Below, piece by piece: positions 30,101 through 43,396 of a DNA stretch of 64,000 nt. Every line of letters starts with the position of its first letter. Position 1 is the stretch's first letter. The position numbers were made by a program, and so were the translations under genes. The notes under the pieces were generated by a model that was not told where the DNA came from, did not search any database, and saw nothing but the letters and a program-made list of their open reading frames with translations. The DNA comes from Antedon mediterranea (lineage: Eukaryota > Echinodermata > Crinoidea > Comatulida > Antedonidae), in the NCBI RefSeq assembly GCF_964355755.1, contig NC_092673.1, positions 11,845,001 to 11,909,000 of the forward strand, in the 5' to 3' direction.

Positions 30101-33100
30101 TGCAAAAAGTGCGCAGCAAAAAAAAGCATAACAGCACTGCATGTATATCGTATAGCAGATTAGGCTGTGCACGATTTAATACGAGTACGTACGAACCAGT
30201 CGTCTACAGCGCGGTCCATTAAAAAAAAACCACAAACACACCACTTGTACATCTTGCCATTTCTGGTTTTGCTAGGCTAGGTTAGACTAGGCGGTGATTT
30301 GGTCGCCGAGTAGAGTGGTAGGCCTACTTGCCGTATTCACTCAAAAAGGTAAGTAAAAATAAACCCATGTTATAAAAAAAATAATGCAGTCTAAGTTCGT
30401 ACTTGGCCTATACAATATTTGTGCATGTCTCACCATTGTAAATACCCTCGAGTGCGCCGCATCTCCACTAACGCACTCTGCCTTGTGCATTATTTGTATA
30501 CTAAAACATTGGTCCCAAAAGTGGTCTGTAATTGGGGGGAGACGTGATATTGCCTACAGATATATACCTAGTTATGTTCGTGGTATAGCAATATTACTGA
30601 TAGTTTGATATAAAATTAGTAATAATACATCGGTAACTCAATATTGGCAGGTAAAGATAGTAGATAATATTGAAGATGATAATACTATAATTACCATTAA
30701 TTATAAAATTAAAACAAATTCATTCATTTATTCCGACGTATAGGCCTAAACAACTGTTGGAAACAAAATTATTGTTTTTTTTATTCATAATCTATGATTA
30801 ACTAAACTTGCAAAAGATGCCTTCAGCACAAAGAATCTCTAAATATATTTCATTTAAACCTGTCTATTGTTAATGAACCTCATAGTTAGTGATATAATCA
30901 TTGTCGACGCTCTGTCTTTCGTGTGCCGCCTGACGAAGCATTCCCCAACGCAAAAATTTCATTTCAAATTAAATGTTCATTAACGATGTAATAAGGACTG
31001 CATAAGTCGATGTTGTTTATCATCGGATTATGTAGGCCTATTATTATGAAGATTCATGGCTTTTTAACCATTCAAATAATCAAATTTAAAATAGGCCTAA
31101 ATGTATAGAGTCTATAGTAGAAAATAACCGAAAAGCACAATACATTTTAATAATTGTAAAAAGTTTGATTTAATCATGTTACTTGAAAACTTTTAAAATC
31201 AATATAACTAGTATAGGCATGGTTGTTTCTCGTTATATCAATAGGCCTACAGTTACAGTATATTGTAGTATTTTTGCAACCGGCATCTCTTAACTTCATA
31301 ATCCACTGTGTACTACAGTATTAAATAATAATAATATGTATTTTTAAAAAAAACATCATAAACGATGAAACATAGAAACGAGGTGTGTATTCTATATTTA
31401 AATGTTTTGGTTTATAGGCCTAGCCTATATATAATTATAGGCCTATATCTGTTTTTTATCGTACTAATATATTTGCCAATCTTAAGAAGAATTTCTATTA
31501 TTATTTTATATGATAGTAGACAAATAAAGCTATTTAGTATCAGTAAGAAAATGAAAAATTGCTTTCAATACACAAAACTGCTGACTGAAAAAGCACGTGA
31601 CTGTATTCTGTAAAAAATCAATATCTAATAACCGTAAAACAAACTACTATTGGTAGAATAGCCAGTGCTAGACTCGACGTATTTAATCTGGTATCTAACG
31701 TATGTAAAGAAAGAAAGTAAAGAATCCACGTCAATATTTACTCCACTGTTTGATACAATGAAACGAGCGTTCGAAATATTATTATTATGTGTACATTCTG
31801 TCATTCTATTTTTGAGCCACATGCTGATGGATTTTATTGTTACCCACATTGTGTGAGTTTTTTAATCATTGCCAAAAACGCATAAGGCACAGATTGAATA
31901 GATAGCTATGAATGTTAAAAATGGTTTTTTTTATCGCTAAGAGAGAGAGAGAGATAACTGTAACCATCGGCGATTTAAATTTTAATAGAGCCGTATATTA
32001 TTTGTAGCGATTTTTAATAATTTGTATTTCGTTTCCAATGTCAGTCATTTTTATCATTATTCGAGTTTATGTCCGAATACATTTATTTTTTGGCATTGTG
32101 TTGTATAATGCAGTAAATAAATCCTATTGATTATTTTTGAATACTTAAAATGCCACTACCACAACTTTTACTATTCAGTTTAATAACGTTACACTGCAGA
32201 TTTTTTTATGTACAATTTTAGATAATTTATTGATTACTATTGTAACATTGATCCGACTGACATACGGATGCACGCAGATGACTTTCGACGATTATCATAC
32301 AATATGGTACAAGCGGTTGGTTCAGTCCCCAAAATTACGAACAGGACAAAACGCAAACACACACTACAATAAACGTCGGAAATCTGATAGTACGGTATTT
32401 GAGTGCGATTTTCCAGTTGGTTGCAAGTGTTAGGCTTGTCCCCATCGATTGTCCACGCGCCGCCGTGTTTTGTATGAATGCCCTAGGCCCTCTATCGATT
32501 GTGTTTAATGTAGCAATAAGAAAAACGGGCAAGCTTGTAAGAGGAGGACGTATTGATTGAAGACGACGGGCAGGCTACATTATCTCGACAAAATTGTAAT
32601 ATCATCGACGTAGCTAGCCAATTACAGCTAGTAATTTTAGACTCGTGGTTAGGAGAGTTTTTATGTGGTAGTCAATAGACAGGTTTAGGTGAAAAATTAC
32701 AACCATTAACAAGTATTCATTCAATGGGTCTCGTGTAATTCATTTCCGTTGATGGGCACACACAATTTTAACTCTCTAAACTTACAATTGTTCGTTTAAT
32801 TATTGAATAATACATAATAGACTTAACAGTTTAAAATGTGAATATTGTATAACACGTTAATCTAGATATGAAGTTTTCTTAATAATACACCTCTAAAAGT
32901 GTTTGTCAATTAACGAAATTATTTTGATATAGGCCTACATGAGTATTATAAAATCAATCGGCAAGCAAATTGATCGAAATACACATTTCTAAAAAAATAA
33001 TTTCAAACTTGAAAATCGTGTGTCGTGTTTAGTTGTGGTCTTTGTTAAAGAGAAAGACAGAATAATTAGTACCATAGGCCTAGACAAACTTCCCACTCCT

Positions 33101-36100
33101 AACAGTTAGTTTAATGTATTTTGGGTATTATATACACTTTTTCAGCCAGCCAACAAAATGGGCTATAAATATCACGCTTTTTATTGCACCTCGTACAGGT
33201 AAACCATAGCTTCAATGCGCTTCAGACAACATTCTTCAACACATAAGCAAAATGAAAACATGCTGTATTTTTGTAGAAAGAAGATTGATACAAAATTAAC
33301 CATGTAAAAAACAGATATTTTCAAAAGTACGGTACATTTTTTGTTCAGTACAGTACATTGTTGCCCTGTTGTCCATATTCGAATCGTTTATATCATTTGT
33401 GCATACTCTGAAATGTTAAAAACTTAATAGCTCACAACATACTCCCAGCCCACACATCTAATTTGTACAAATCCACCAGATAGCATGAAAATTAACACGT
33501 TTTTCTATCGGTAGTGTTTACACCAAAACATTGTACATTATTACGTTTTAAAATTCTGAGAAAGTTTTCCATCATCCAGCCTAAAATGATTGATTGATTG
33601 ATTGATTAATTTTAAAACCTTTTACCTACTTATGTCACATCACTACCATATTTAAGCATAACTATTATATTTGGGCACACTTTTTTTGTCAAACTAGTTT
33701 GATAGCGCATACAAACAGAGCTGTAGAGTACCGTAGTTTTAGAATGTTAGTCAACATTAACCAATATATAATTTAAATATTCTTAATTTTTTTATGTTTC
33801 AAATGATTGCTGATTGATATACTTTATATACCATATTTTTATACATCTTTATATATCTCTATATATAATTTTAGTAATGTTGTTTGTACTTGTGTACCAT
33901 ACCATGTCTTATTGTTTTATGAGGGCACACTTTATTTCTGTTATTTTATATTATTTGTATATTGTTCTTTGTTTTATTCTTGAAGTATTCTTGAATACTA
34001 TTTAGATAATGTACATAATATTGATAAACATTGTTGAAATAACCGAAGGGTCGAAACATGGCAGAATTCTTGCTACAATAGCTATCACGTCGTCCACGTT
34101 AAGTGATTTGACTGATAACTAACTACACAAGCAAGACAGACTGGCTCTTCATAGCTCATTGTTAATGTTAGTGAACATCTTTGCACAAAACTATATACCG
34201 GTATTGGTTTTTTGACAAATTTATGAACTCCAAGGTCGCAGTTAATATTTGGTGAATTGATACGTTAAAGTGGTGAACACTTAACACCTTGTTAGGTTAT
34301 GGCCCATGTCATCATTATAAGGGTTCTCTCGATTTGTCACACTCATGGGATGTATTGACAACACGAGGCCGTGATCTAAGCCAGTGAATGGTGTTGATTT
34401 ATTTCCATTTCCACTTGTATCAGTAATTCATGACATGAGAAAGTATAATAGCTTTGGAAGACTTTAGTTTGAGAGTTCCGTTTCCAAAAAATAATTATAC
34501 ATTTAAAGACTAGTCCCTGAACTTATTTCGATTTTCAACAAAACGTTTAAACGATTTTTGTGTGTACCGTAGTAGCATAGGCCTATAAAACAGTAGTTAA
34601 ATAATAAAAATATAATTTATAAATTGACACAACGGAAGAGATTTGCAAACACAGTCAAACACTAATAATAATAATAATAATAATAGGTACACAATCGATT
34701 CGCATGGAATATCGGGTTAGTTAGTTAGTATGGTATAGAGAAACAGCAATACTTTCAGTTAACGTTAATTAACATGTTTCATTGTGTCAGGATATAATGT
34801 TTAGTAACAGTTGAAAGATGGCCGATCAGAAAGTCAACACTTGATTTAGGAATTAAGCTCTTTTGTAAGTGAAACGTACTATAAACCTTTAAGGCCCATT
34901 TACACTAGGATGATAACGATAACGATCGACGATAAATATATAGCATGCATTTCTTACATAAAACAAAAGAAATTAGAAAGGTCTTCGTTCTAGAACTATA
35001 GGATAATCATTTAGGCCTATGCTGTCTTTGATAAAAAAATAATATTTTTAAAATCCAATCAAGTGACGTCATGATAAATAAAAACAATAAAATCGTTGTA
35101 TTGTCACGATGTTATTGCTCTTATTAATCATTGATTGGATGTGTGAAAATATCATTTTCATCCAAGGAAGCATAGATGGTTATTCTATAGTTCTAGAATG
35201 AAATGTTTTTATATTTATTTTGTTTTAGCCTATATATGAAAAATGCATATTTGTCTATACTTTAAAAATATTTAAAACCCGAAAGTTAATTTACAACAAC
35301 AAAAAAATTAAAAAAACATGTCTTAATTAACATTATTTATTGTTGCAATTTAGATTATCCTGAAACAGCAACTGCTTCAATTAAATTATCTAAATTTGCT
35401 CCATGTGGTATACTTTAATTTTATGAGCAAACTATTTTATTTTTTGGACAAATTTTTGTCAATTAGTTCACATAAATATCGACAAAAGCTAAATTATAAT
35501 TAAATTTTAAAAGGTAAAGAGTGTTTATATATCCTTTAAATCGGTTTGAATCATAGAACAGGGAAGAGTAAATCTCACCACAGTGTAACAGTCAATTTTC
35601 CTTTCTACGTTGTCGTCTTTCTTATCATTGCTCATAATCGCTAGGTCCAGGATGGGTACCGTACATTAAATATAGCATCAGGGACAATACACGGTACAAA
35701 ATAGTCCATCATCTGCTAAGTTTCTCATGGTAAGTAAATAGAAATAGATAGAACAATAGGCCTATGGATTATTATTAATAAACAAGTCAAGAATTCTGTT
35801 GGTGTGTATCAGTTGGTTTGTTTGAGTTCCAAAAAGTACGCATAGACGCGTAGTTTAGAAATATCTTGTAATGCTGCTACAAAATTAAATACATCTAACA
35901 AACACAGTTTTCATTCTTAGTATAAAATCGTAGATGAGTTCAACATACAAAACATAACAACAAAATAGTCGTTTTGTATACTATTTAAGATGCCAACAAG
36001 AATTTTTTTACTATTCGCCGTCCTTTTAAATTAATATTATAACGTGATAACGCAACAAATATTCTTAAACCTTATACCATAAAATACCTTAATGTGTGTC

Positions 36101-39100
36101 ATTCGTATACACTAATGACTATTTTGGAATATTTTAGAAATGAGTTTATGATTTTTACCCATGCACTGAAAATTAACAACCATAATTTGAATTTTTTGCC
36201 AGACTAAAGTAACTTTGACATTAAAGAGTTTAGTGAGAAACTGATAGGAATTATTCTTATATTAATTTATGTTGTTACCATTCATTAATGTTATTGCCGT
36301 TGTCGAAGTAATTCGAATGAAGATGGAGCGAAGATACAAAGTGAACTGGACTATTATTATGGACCAATGTTGATTAAATGTACTGGGTCAATCCACTGCT
36401 AAACACATCAGCATGATTCTACATTAAGAACTTGCAGTAAAAAAGCTCGACAGCCCTATTAACTCAACTCGACATAAAACCTGAACGTGCGACATGTTTA
36501 CAATAGATCACAATTATCTTCACTTGGATGCAGTTCAGTGACGAAAGCATCAGTAAAAGAAGTAAACTAAAGTGAGGCTTGTCAAACACATAATCACCGG
36601 ATTCTAGCAAATGATTTACCGGGCATCATAGGCTACGCGCATCATTGCGCACGGTCCCCGTGGATACCCACTGATATTCCCTTTGAACATTTTGGCGGGC
36701 CTAGGCAGAAAACTCGAGGGATAAAAGGATGTTTTTGCTTATTGTTCCAGGTGAATTAACGCCTCTGAAATCGGATTTACACGAGAGACACGTGTGGGGG
36801 TTAGAAAAGGTCATCACTGAACGAACTTTATTATTATAAATCCTCAAATTATGTTGTTATTTATAGAAATGGGACACATCGAGGCAGTGTCGCGAATTAT
36901 GTTGGTGGGGTGGTGGTGTCATTAGTAATTAGCGGAGGTACTAAACACAACTAAAATGCTGTAGTTTTATTTAATTTTTTAAATATTAATTTTTACCACT
37001 ATGCATAGAACTATTACTAAAATGATATAATAATGTTTACAACAATAGCTGTCGACGTAACGAGTTGTACATTTTAGTATTACAGGTGTTTTATTATTCA
37101 TCATCAATGAATAGTAATGCGGTGTTTTAGAATTTGACACAAAGAAATTGTGTGAGGCCTATACACACCATATTACGATTGTACTATTATTTCATGGATA
37201 ATATTTCAACACTAAATCAACAATATTATCTAAAATTTACACAAGTGTAGCTTCTACAAACAACGCAGATTGATACGTCAGCTATAAATTCACGGCCCTA
37301 ACTCAACTGTTGGTAGGAAGAGTAAAAAAAGTCGTTTCTGATACAACATTTTCAGGGTTGTGGTTCTCAATATTTTTGGAAGTTTATGTGACTCGAGTGC
37401 AAAGTCCGCGGAAATAATAGAAGGGGAAAGGAAAAACAACAGAAAATGAATGAATGAATAGAAATTATTGAAGTCAATGACACAAATTAGAAACGCCTTT
37501 CTAAGACAAACAATATTCACCCATTTTGAAAAATAAAAGAATTTAAATGGCATTTAGTTATACGATGGATGATGGCGTGGCAATATTAAGATTGACATTT
37601 TTAATAAACTTTTCAGTAATTTTTATTCAAACGCTTCACCTATATTAGGCCTATATTTTAATAAGTTACGGTGTTCAATACGTGCCCATGGCACTATGCT
37701 GCCATTATTTATAGGTTTATGTATACCAAAAATAGACTTTAGTGATGTTGTAAAAGCAATGGCTTAGGCCTATATTAATTTTTTGTCGTTAATATAGTAT
37801 GGCCTACTAAAAATCGATTATGAAATTCTATATATGATAACTCACTATTCGGTCTTCAGTTGAGATACATTTAATGTGAATCGTAAAAACTTTTCCACGT
37901 AATTAGTCTTTCTTGCGTTGAAGAAAGGAAAGAACTTGCCCACTAAACGTATTAGAATGACTATACGTGTGTGAGATCAATGTGGAATACAGGAATTACG
38001 GACTTCAGTTAATACATGAGATTATATCTAATAAAACATTTGTAATACAGATAACACACCAATACTGTCATGCGATTAAGAGTAAACAGAATTAAATATA
38101 AGGTCCAAATAATGAAAACGATCGACACACAGCCAGATCAACCTTAGTGCAGTTATCGAATTTCGATGTATAATGATATATATTGTGTCGTGAATATCTG
38201 TGTTACAAATCTTCTTTAGATTTGTTTTTAAACAATTACATTTGCTGCGCTGAAATTCTACCTCTGCATTTTAATTAATAGGTTATTTTCATAGGATTCA
38301 TGTTCCGTTAGCCTACTTACTGAAATGCCGGAATGACTGAATAACTGATTGCATAAAAACAAAAGTACATTAAGGTAGAGGTTTATGGTCGCGTGCCGTT
38401 TAGTGACAACTCACACTTAAGTAAGTCTAGCGGCTTACATAGCAAGTTCAAAACAAAACCAACGGCGTTGTAATGTAAACACAACCTTTTGTTTGAAATC
38501 TTAATCGTTAATGAAGCATTTACTTTAGTTCGATCTCTTGTCTGAGTAGGTTAGTCAGCTGGAAGGACTGTTTTGTCATGGTCTTCGAGGGCTAACAAGT
38601 GTTTTTGCAGGAAGTGAAATCGATTGTATAAGGTGTGCACAGGCCTAGCAAAGCTGGTATGACGGAGACAAGCTTTTAACGCTAAGCAGCAACGTGTGTT
38701 TTACCACCAAAATCAAATTAATTGTTATCTAAATCGCGAAGAAAATAAATAATTATATTACTTGTTTTGAGTTTGAGTCTTAGGTCGTGCAATACTCATT
38801 TAAGTTAGGTATTAATGAAATTAATTAGAACCTTAAACTGAGTTCTGGAAAACAAACCACCCACTTAAATAGGCATATACAGTACTATGAGATAATGCCT
38901 AAAATCTTAAACTGAAAAAGTATAATAGGCTTTGCAAAATTGAATAATATTTTATGAGACCAACATTTTTCTAGTCGACAATTTCCAAACTGATAACTGA
39001 TAATCGAAAGGGTGCAATTTTAGGGTAAACAAACTATCTCATTGTCTATTCGATAGATTAATTTAGAAACATCAAACCATCGATCTACATTTTCCAAAGA

Positions 39101-41732
39101 CGTTAACATTAGCCTTCCAACAAAGAACCATACTTTCATTAAATTTGCGTATCCAATTGTTTAAAACACGCGTGCAACAATTCTGACGAACTGTGTTTAT
39201 TCTATTACCTCAATCGTATCACAGCATACAATGTTACAAATTCAATTGGCGGCACATGCATTCGCATAATGTTACCATTGAAAGTGTTGGATAGCACTAT
39301 CAGCCAAATAAATGCCCCACGTATTACTTTGCTTGAATACTTTTTTTTTCTAATTACAAAGATCATGATGTATTTCGATTTTAAAGGCTAAATAAAGAAT
39401 GAATGAATGAATGAATGACGTAGGCCTACTTAGATATAGTAGGCCAGTAGTTTTAACACGTGCATTCGAGAGTGTACGTATATCGCGGGTGGTGGTCTTG
39501 ACGCGTGTAGTTGTTACGCAAACCGCTTCATTCTAAGTTAAAACAAAGGTTAAACCTAAACCACCCGTGATAATTCTAGGCATGCACACATATACATATC
39601 TATTTTACGGTGATAATGTTTGTATCCTTACTGCTTAAGTCTGCTTGTAAATAATTGATACTGTTTTAAAGCGGGAAAATCTAGCTTAGAGCAAACATCA
39701 ATAACCCTTGCGGGTGACAAGACGTACTATGAAGAGGAAAATGTGAACGCGTGCATGTTTCATAACAAGCTTAGCGGCAGGTGGAATGGCAGGTTGATTC
39801 GAGCTAAGCATCTTCACAAACGTGAAACGGCACGGTAGTAACACAAAGAGTCATTATTTGTCAGTAAAGCCAAAGATCACGGCAAGACAGTGAGTGCATC
39901 TCAATACTGTAATCGCAACAGGAAATCTTCTTCGATAAATCGGTGGATGTTCTTCCAAAATCGACACCCAAAGTGTTTTGGCGCCAACCGACACATGCAT
40001 TATGCATGCTATATATAGTAACCCACATTTACTAAATAAAAACATTGTAACTTTTTAATTATCTGGAAAAATTGTTTTTTTTTATGGGTAAAACATTTCG
40101 ACTCACGTAGGCCTCCTACATTGCTAGAGTAAGTGAGACCATTTTCAATGAAACTTGACAATGAAATCTAACTACTTTTTATCTGTAAATTGACCCATCA
40201 CTGCATTCCTATAATCAACATCCCCTCCATAAACATCCACATATTCATCATCTTTATCCATCCACATATTATTTTAATTTCCTTCAATGTTAACTATAGC
40301 ACAATTAAATTCATTTACCTTTCATAGTCATTTTTACAGTAGAGCTTTCGATCACGTGAGAAACACGAATGAATAAGTCGCTGTTGACAAACATAGCATT
40401 GTAAACAGCTTTCATGCCAGCTATTTTCCATCACTTTCATAAAGTATCTATCCTCAATGGCAATCTGGCAGCCTGTACACACCTCTTTGGTGAGTTTCAT
40501 GCCGTTCACTGCAAAGTAATCACAAATTACAAAGTTATACTTCACATTTTTGTTTCTAATATTTTCGGTAATATTCATCGATAGTTCAAAGATAATAGTG
40601 ATGCCTAACGATAATACTAATGACATGCCTGATAATGACGTTATGTGTTAACATATGCGTAAAACTATTTATGGTAACGATGACGCTTATTTTAGTGTAC
40701 CGTACTGTTTGATGGTGATGATCATGGGCGTGTTTGGGTTTTTGAGGGAAAACATACGATCAAACATGGACTGGCCCAGCCTAAGAATCCTTTTATTTTT
40801 GCATTTTTATTGGGTAAATCATTTCGTATACCTACAATCAGATATGACTGATCTAAAAAATCAGAGAGAGAGATCGTTGTATTAAAATCAAGCCTCGTCC
40901 AAAACTACCTTCACTGTATAAAATGTAATGGTGTATTATTACAAACTAATTACTAACAATCGAACGCAGAAACATTTCGAAGTATGATATAAAATAAGCT
41001 ATCTAATAATTAACAGGTAAATTTTATAAACAAAGTGCAACAATTCAAGATCAAAGACGTAGAAATAAGAAATTGATATACCCATGACTATATTATTATG
41101 TGCTCACACACATAAGATGAAATATTAGAATAAACATAAAATGGCATATAATAAGTTAACTATCCATCAATGTCATAATATTTAAAGCCTTGGGTAAGTT
41201 GTTTCTTAATGAAAGTCATAATAATTATTTATACGTGTTCTATCAACCATATCAATATTTTGATATCAATATTATTTGATATCAATATTTTACTTTTATT
41301 GTGCATTAGTGGCCATCCACATACAGTAACAATATTTTGTAGGCTACCACTCTAACGTTGCTTTGTTTATTTCGTAGTTTCAGTCTCACGTAATTTTTAC
41401 GGTAAATTACTATATATTATATTCTAAAAAAAAACAAAATGTTGTTGTTGAATATGCCATTTTTACCAAAAAATGGATCGAGAAAAAAAATATTTCCCTT
41501 AAAAAACTGTAATCTAAAGCAAAAAAAATGTAAAATCTTTAATGCAATCTGAGGGGATGTAATCAAATAAATAGTGGAATAATGACATTTAAGCTATTCC
41601 GGATAACCAACATCATGAGTATCTTTAATATTCAATTCTCATGCAATAATTACACGTAATAAATAACATAATGTTACCTGTAGGTGGTGAGATGGGATAC
41701 TCATCTGTCATATTTTGCCCCTCTAGCTTCAT
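20796..41732 (-). CDS. LMX1: LMX1-class LIM-homeodomain transcription factor (complete from ATG at 41732)
   Basis: Exons in transcript order: 41749-41678 (ATG at 41732), 40508-40319, 24444-24227, 24049-23922, 23419-23342, 22211-22109, 21172-20796. Phases agree at every junction. From this ATG the frame is 382 codons plus stop, the usual LMX1A/B size. Order: short N-terminus, LIM1 (CTGCQ...CLQCYVC...YCKNDYER), LIM2 (CNACT...[20 protein letters not shown]...), basic linker, homeodomain ([19 protein letters not shown] ... [14 protein letters not shown], helix 3 spanning WFQNQRAK), KKLARR, acidic D-rich segment, and the conserved end [23 protein letters not shown] plus the NPID-LYSMQ tail single out the LMX1 class from other LIM-HD genes. 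LMX1 proteins are nuclear DNA-binding regulators of neuronal and limb patterning in vertebrates, working through LIM cofactors such as LDB. A possible longer N-terminus is given at 43397-43504. Confidence 0.93.
22109..22211 (-). CDS. LMX1: LMX1 coding exon (end of homeodomain, basic linker)
   Basis: Acceptor TATTTAG before ATGAAGAAATTAGC and donor GAAG|GTATGG. It encodes [16 protein letters not shown] followed by Arg/Asn-rich sequence. MKKLARR follows QNQRAK directly in all LMX1 proteins. Vertebrate Gln-rich linkers are replaced here by a basic, polar one. Confidence 0.92.
22820..23225 (+). mobile_element. CR1/L2-type LINE 3'-end relic in LMX1 intron
   Basis: The plus frame reads [23 protein letters not shown] near 22851, then, in a shifted frame, [11 protein letters not shown] and finally [15 protein letters not shown] near 23103-23147. 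These match the VQ-RATKLV, RRLRGD-like and WNSLP-VV-APS blocks at the C-terminus of L2/CR1-like RTs. Frameshifts and stops show a dead copy, opposite in strand to LMX1. Confidence 0.75.
23342..23419 (-). CDS. LMX1: LMX1 coding exon (homeodomain helices 2-3)
   Basis: Acceptor TTGATAG and donor AAG|GTAAGA. 26 codons in phase 0 encode [20 protein letters not shown] and QNQRAK, almost identical to vertebrate LMX1. Confidence 0.95.
23922..24049 (-). CDS. LMX1: LMX1 coding exon (linker and homeodomain helix 1)
   Basis: Acceptor TAATCAG and donor AAG|GTATGG. It encodes a short Asp/Gly/Arg linker then [20 protein letters not shown], ending at KPCRK. Starts in phase 1, ends in phase 0. Confidence 0.95.
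24227..24444 (-). CDS. LMX1: LMX1 coding exon (second LIM domain)
   Basis: Acceptor TTTTCAG and donor CTG|GTAAGT. 218 nt encoding [20 protein letters not shown], the zinc ligands C-x2-C...H-x2-C and C-x2-C, and [15 protein letters not shown]. The first base completes the Arg codon split from the LIM1 exon. Confidence 0.95.
27300..29095. repeat. Three diverged direct repeats of about 0.55-0.65 kb
   Basis: Units at roughly 27300-27985, 27986-28555 and 28556-29095. Shared blocks: ACGTTCGAGTTCGAATCCGC (27370; GAATTCGC at 28590), ACAAACAAAACGAATCCAAA-like (27530, 28137, 28743), TAGCTTACAGATATTTTAAAG (27818, 28434, 28965), GAGTGCGCTTTTATTATA (27935, 29033) and GGGTTACTGCT (28008, 29087). It contains tRNA-like TTCGAGTTCGAATCC B-box sequences at two units. 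Confidence 0.65.
27325..27392 (+). mobile_element. tRNA-like SINE head within triplicated repeat
   Basis: TTGGCTCAGTGACC resembles an A box and GTTCGAGTTCGAATCC a B box about 45 bp later. A second, weaker version lies at 28553-28605. Cloverleaf pairing is incomplete, so I read it as tRNA-derived repeat and not a tRNA gene. Confidence 0.45.
39382..39418 (+). repeat. (GAAT)n tail after TAAATAAA
   Basis: GGCTAAATAAAGAATGAATGAATGAATGA resembles the microsatellite tail of L2/CR1-like LINEs. No coding part recognised upstream. Confidence 0.5.
40319..40508 (-). CDS. LMX1: LMX1 coding exon (first LIM domain)
   Basis: Acceptor CTTTGCAG and donor AAAG|GTAAAT. It encodes [20 protein letters not shown] through [16 protein letters not shown], with zinc ligands C-x2-C...H-x2-C...C-x2-C and closing C/D. 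The two leading bases complete a Val codon from exon 41749-41678. Confidence 0.95.
40509..41677 (-). other. LMX1 intron with a partial TTAA-MITE fragment
   Basis: Contains, at about 41430-41550, a fragment with GTTGTTGAATATGCCATTTT, AAAATGGATCGAGAAAAAAA and TAATCTAAAGCAAAAAAA, matching the interiors of the elements at 52640-52930 and 58500-58809. No exon seen. Confidence 0.5.
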
Positions 41733-41749
41733 TGCAATACTCAATGAAT
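41678..41749 (-). CDS. LMX1: LMX1 first LMX1-like coding exon (likely start codon at 41732)
   Basis: Acceptor AATTTTCAG before ATTCATTGAG, donor CTACAG|GTAACA, 72 nt, phase 1 in and out. The ATG at 41732-41730 gives [18 protein letters not shown], comparable to MLDG-KMEE at the LMX1A/B start, and a 382-residue protein. The exon is also open upstream of that ATG (SLSIA), which allows translation to enter from a more 5' exon. Confidence 0.8.
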
Positions 41750-43396
41750 CTGAAAATTACAACAAAAAAAACAATGCAATATGGGCGCAGTATATAAAAC
41801 AATATCGAACCAATTTTGTGACCATTTTCATCATCAATAACACACAAACCATCATTAATTTACATCACAATCAATGATCTTACATCTTTAAAATACGCAT
41901 GGAGATGTTTAGTACAAGACGCAGTTATTATTAGGCCTACGTTTATTATAACGGTACAATAGATACCCAGTCTGATTCCAAGAGTAAGATGATAGTGCTT
42001 GGTATAAGTAAAACATTAATTTCAATGTTCGACGAATATCAATAATTACCAACAAACCTTACAGGGTGTGAGATTCAACTGCTTTTACATAATGTTTATG
42101 TTAAACAACAGTCGATAGATAGGCTTAACATAGCCCATTACATTTGACAAATGAGTAAGCACAGAATCCAAAGCCCAAATAATTAACGTTGGCGCAATAA
42201 AAGTTTATAATAATTACTATGGATTTTTTGATAAATGGAAATTTTAAATAATAATAATACTGAATGCAATTAAATTGCACAGGCATTTGGTAATTGAAAA
42301 ACAGGTACTTTTTAACAATAAAAAAACAAGAAACGTTATACAGGCCCTAATGTTGTTTGATGCGGTCAAGAATGTGGCAGACAAACTGAGGAACAAGTTC
42401 CTATAACCGTAAAGTTTTTGACCGCCCTTAGAAAAGACAATATGAATTAAATATATTATATTTACCTATCGACAAGCAAAAGTAAAAGGTTTTGTTTATA
42501 TTGTTATAAACAAACTTGAAAATCAAGATTTATTCTTTAACTCTTAAAATATTACAAATTGTAACAACATATTAATAAGTTAGGCCTATGTTTTAACTTC
42601 TTGTTTGACCATTTTAAACAATCAAAATGAATTGCTGTGTCCTTGGCGCTAAATAAATACAAACATGGAGGAACTAATTCCTCTATAATTATAAATAACA
42701 TAATATGGTTTATAACAGTATAATTACTATAATTAAATTTGAACTACAAAATTTAAAAAAAAATTAATTGGTGTAGGCCTATTATATTTGGATATATGGC
42801 TGTTTGGTATGCTGGTGTAGGCCTATGTACCGGTTTACATTGTGAAGTGAGTCACGTAACATGATTTCATGTATTCTCCAACTTGTGACGTCAGGTAATT
42901 TGGTAAAATGAATAAAACTAGTTTACGACCTTCATAAACGAATTATGTCATATCTTCTGTAGTTTATATAAACGAATTCTATAACTAGCACACCCATTGA
43001 CCTATAAATAATTGAACAATAATGCATGCACAAATTATGAATTTATCAATAATCTTCTGAAAGAAAATGTAAACACTGAAACAATTCATCACACACCTGT
43101 TCAATCAAATATCAATACAAAATGTCTTGAAGTAGTCCAAAACTTCAAAAAAAGACAACAGGTTCCGACCAAGTATAGTAAAAATGATCAAATCCAATCA
43201 ATTGTATTAGTAATCCAAACGTTAACAATATTGCTGTTATATCATCGAAAGTTCAAGTTATCTGAAAACAACCAGAAACACAATCGCTGCGAAAATAATC
43301 GACAGATAAAAATCTACGTGTACGCGTACGTAACAGTGACTTTAAACGACTGACGATCGACGACGTCCTAGTCAAAGGCATCACTCGCACTCATAC

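Larger units (their letters stand above)
24445..40318 (-). other. LMX1: 15.9-kb LMX1 intron between the LIM1 and LIM2 exons
   Basis: No exon, RNA gene or long coding frame recognised. It holds a triplicated ~0.6-kb repeat (27300-29095), scattered TAGGCCTA octamers, simple repeats ((TTGA)n near 33590, (AAT)n near 34659), and a GAATGAATGA tail at 39396-39417 after TAAATAAA that looks like a LINE 3' end. A GC-richer patch at about 32260-32560 has no clear function. As I recall, human LMX1B also has its largest intron between these exons. Confidence 0.6.

Noticed and set aside
43012-43353. 113-codon open frame on the plus strand
   Set aside because: Asn/Lys/Gln/Ile-rich with no recognisable domain, in AT-rich DNA antisense to the LMX1 5' region. 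Most likely a chance frame.
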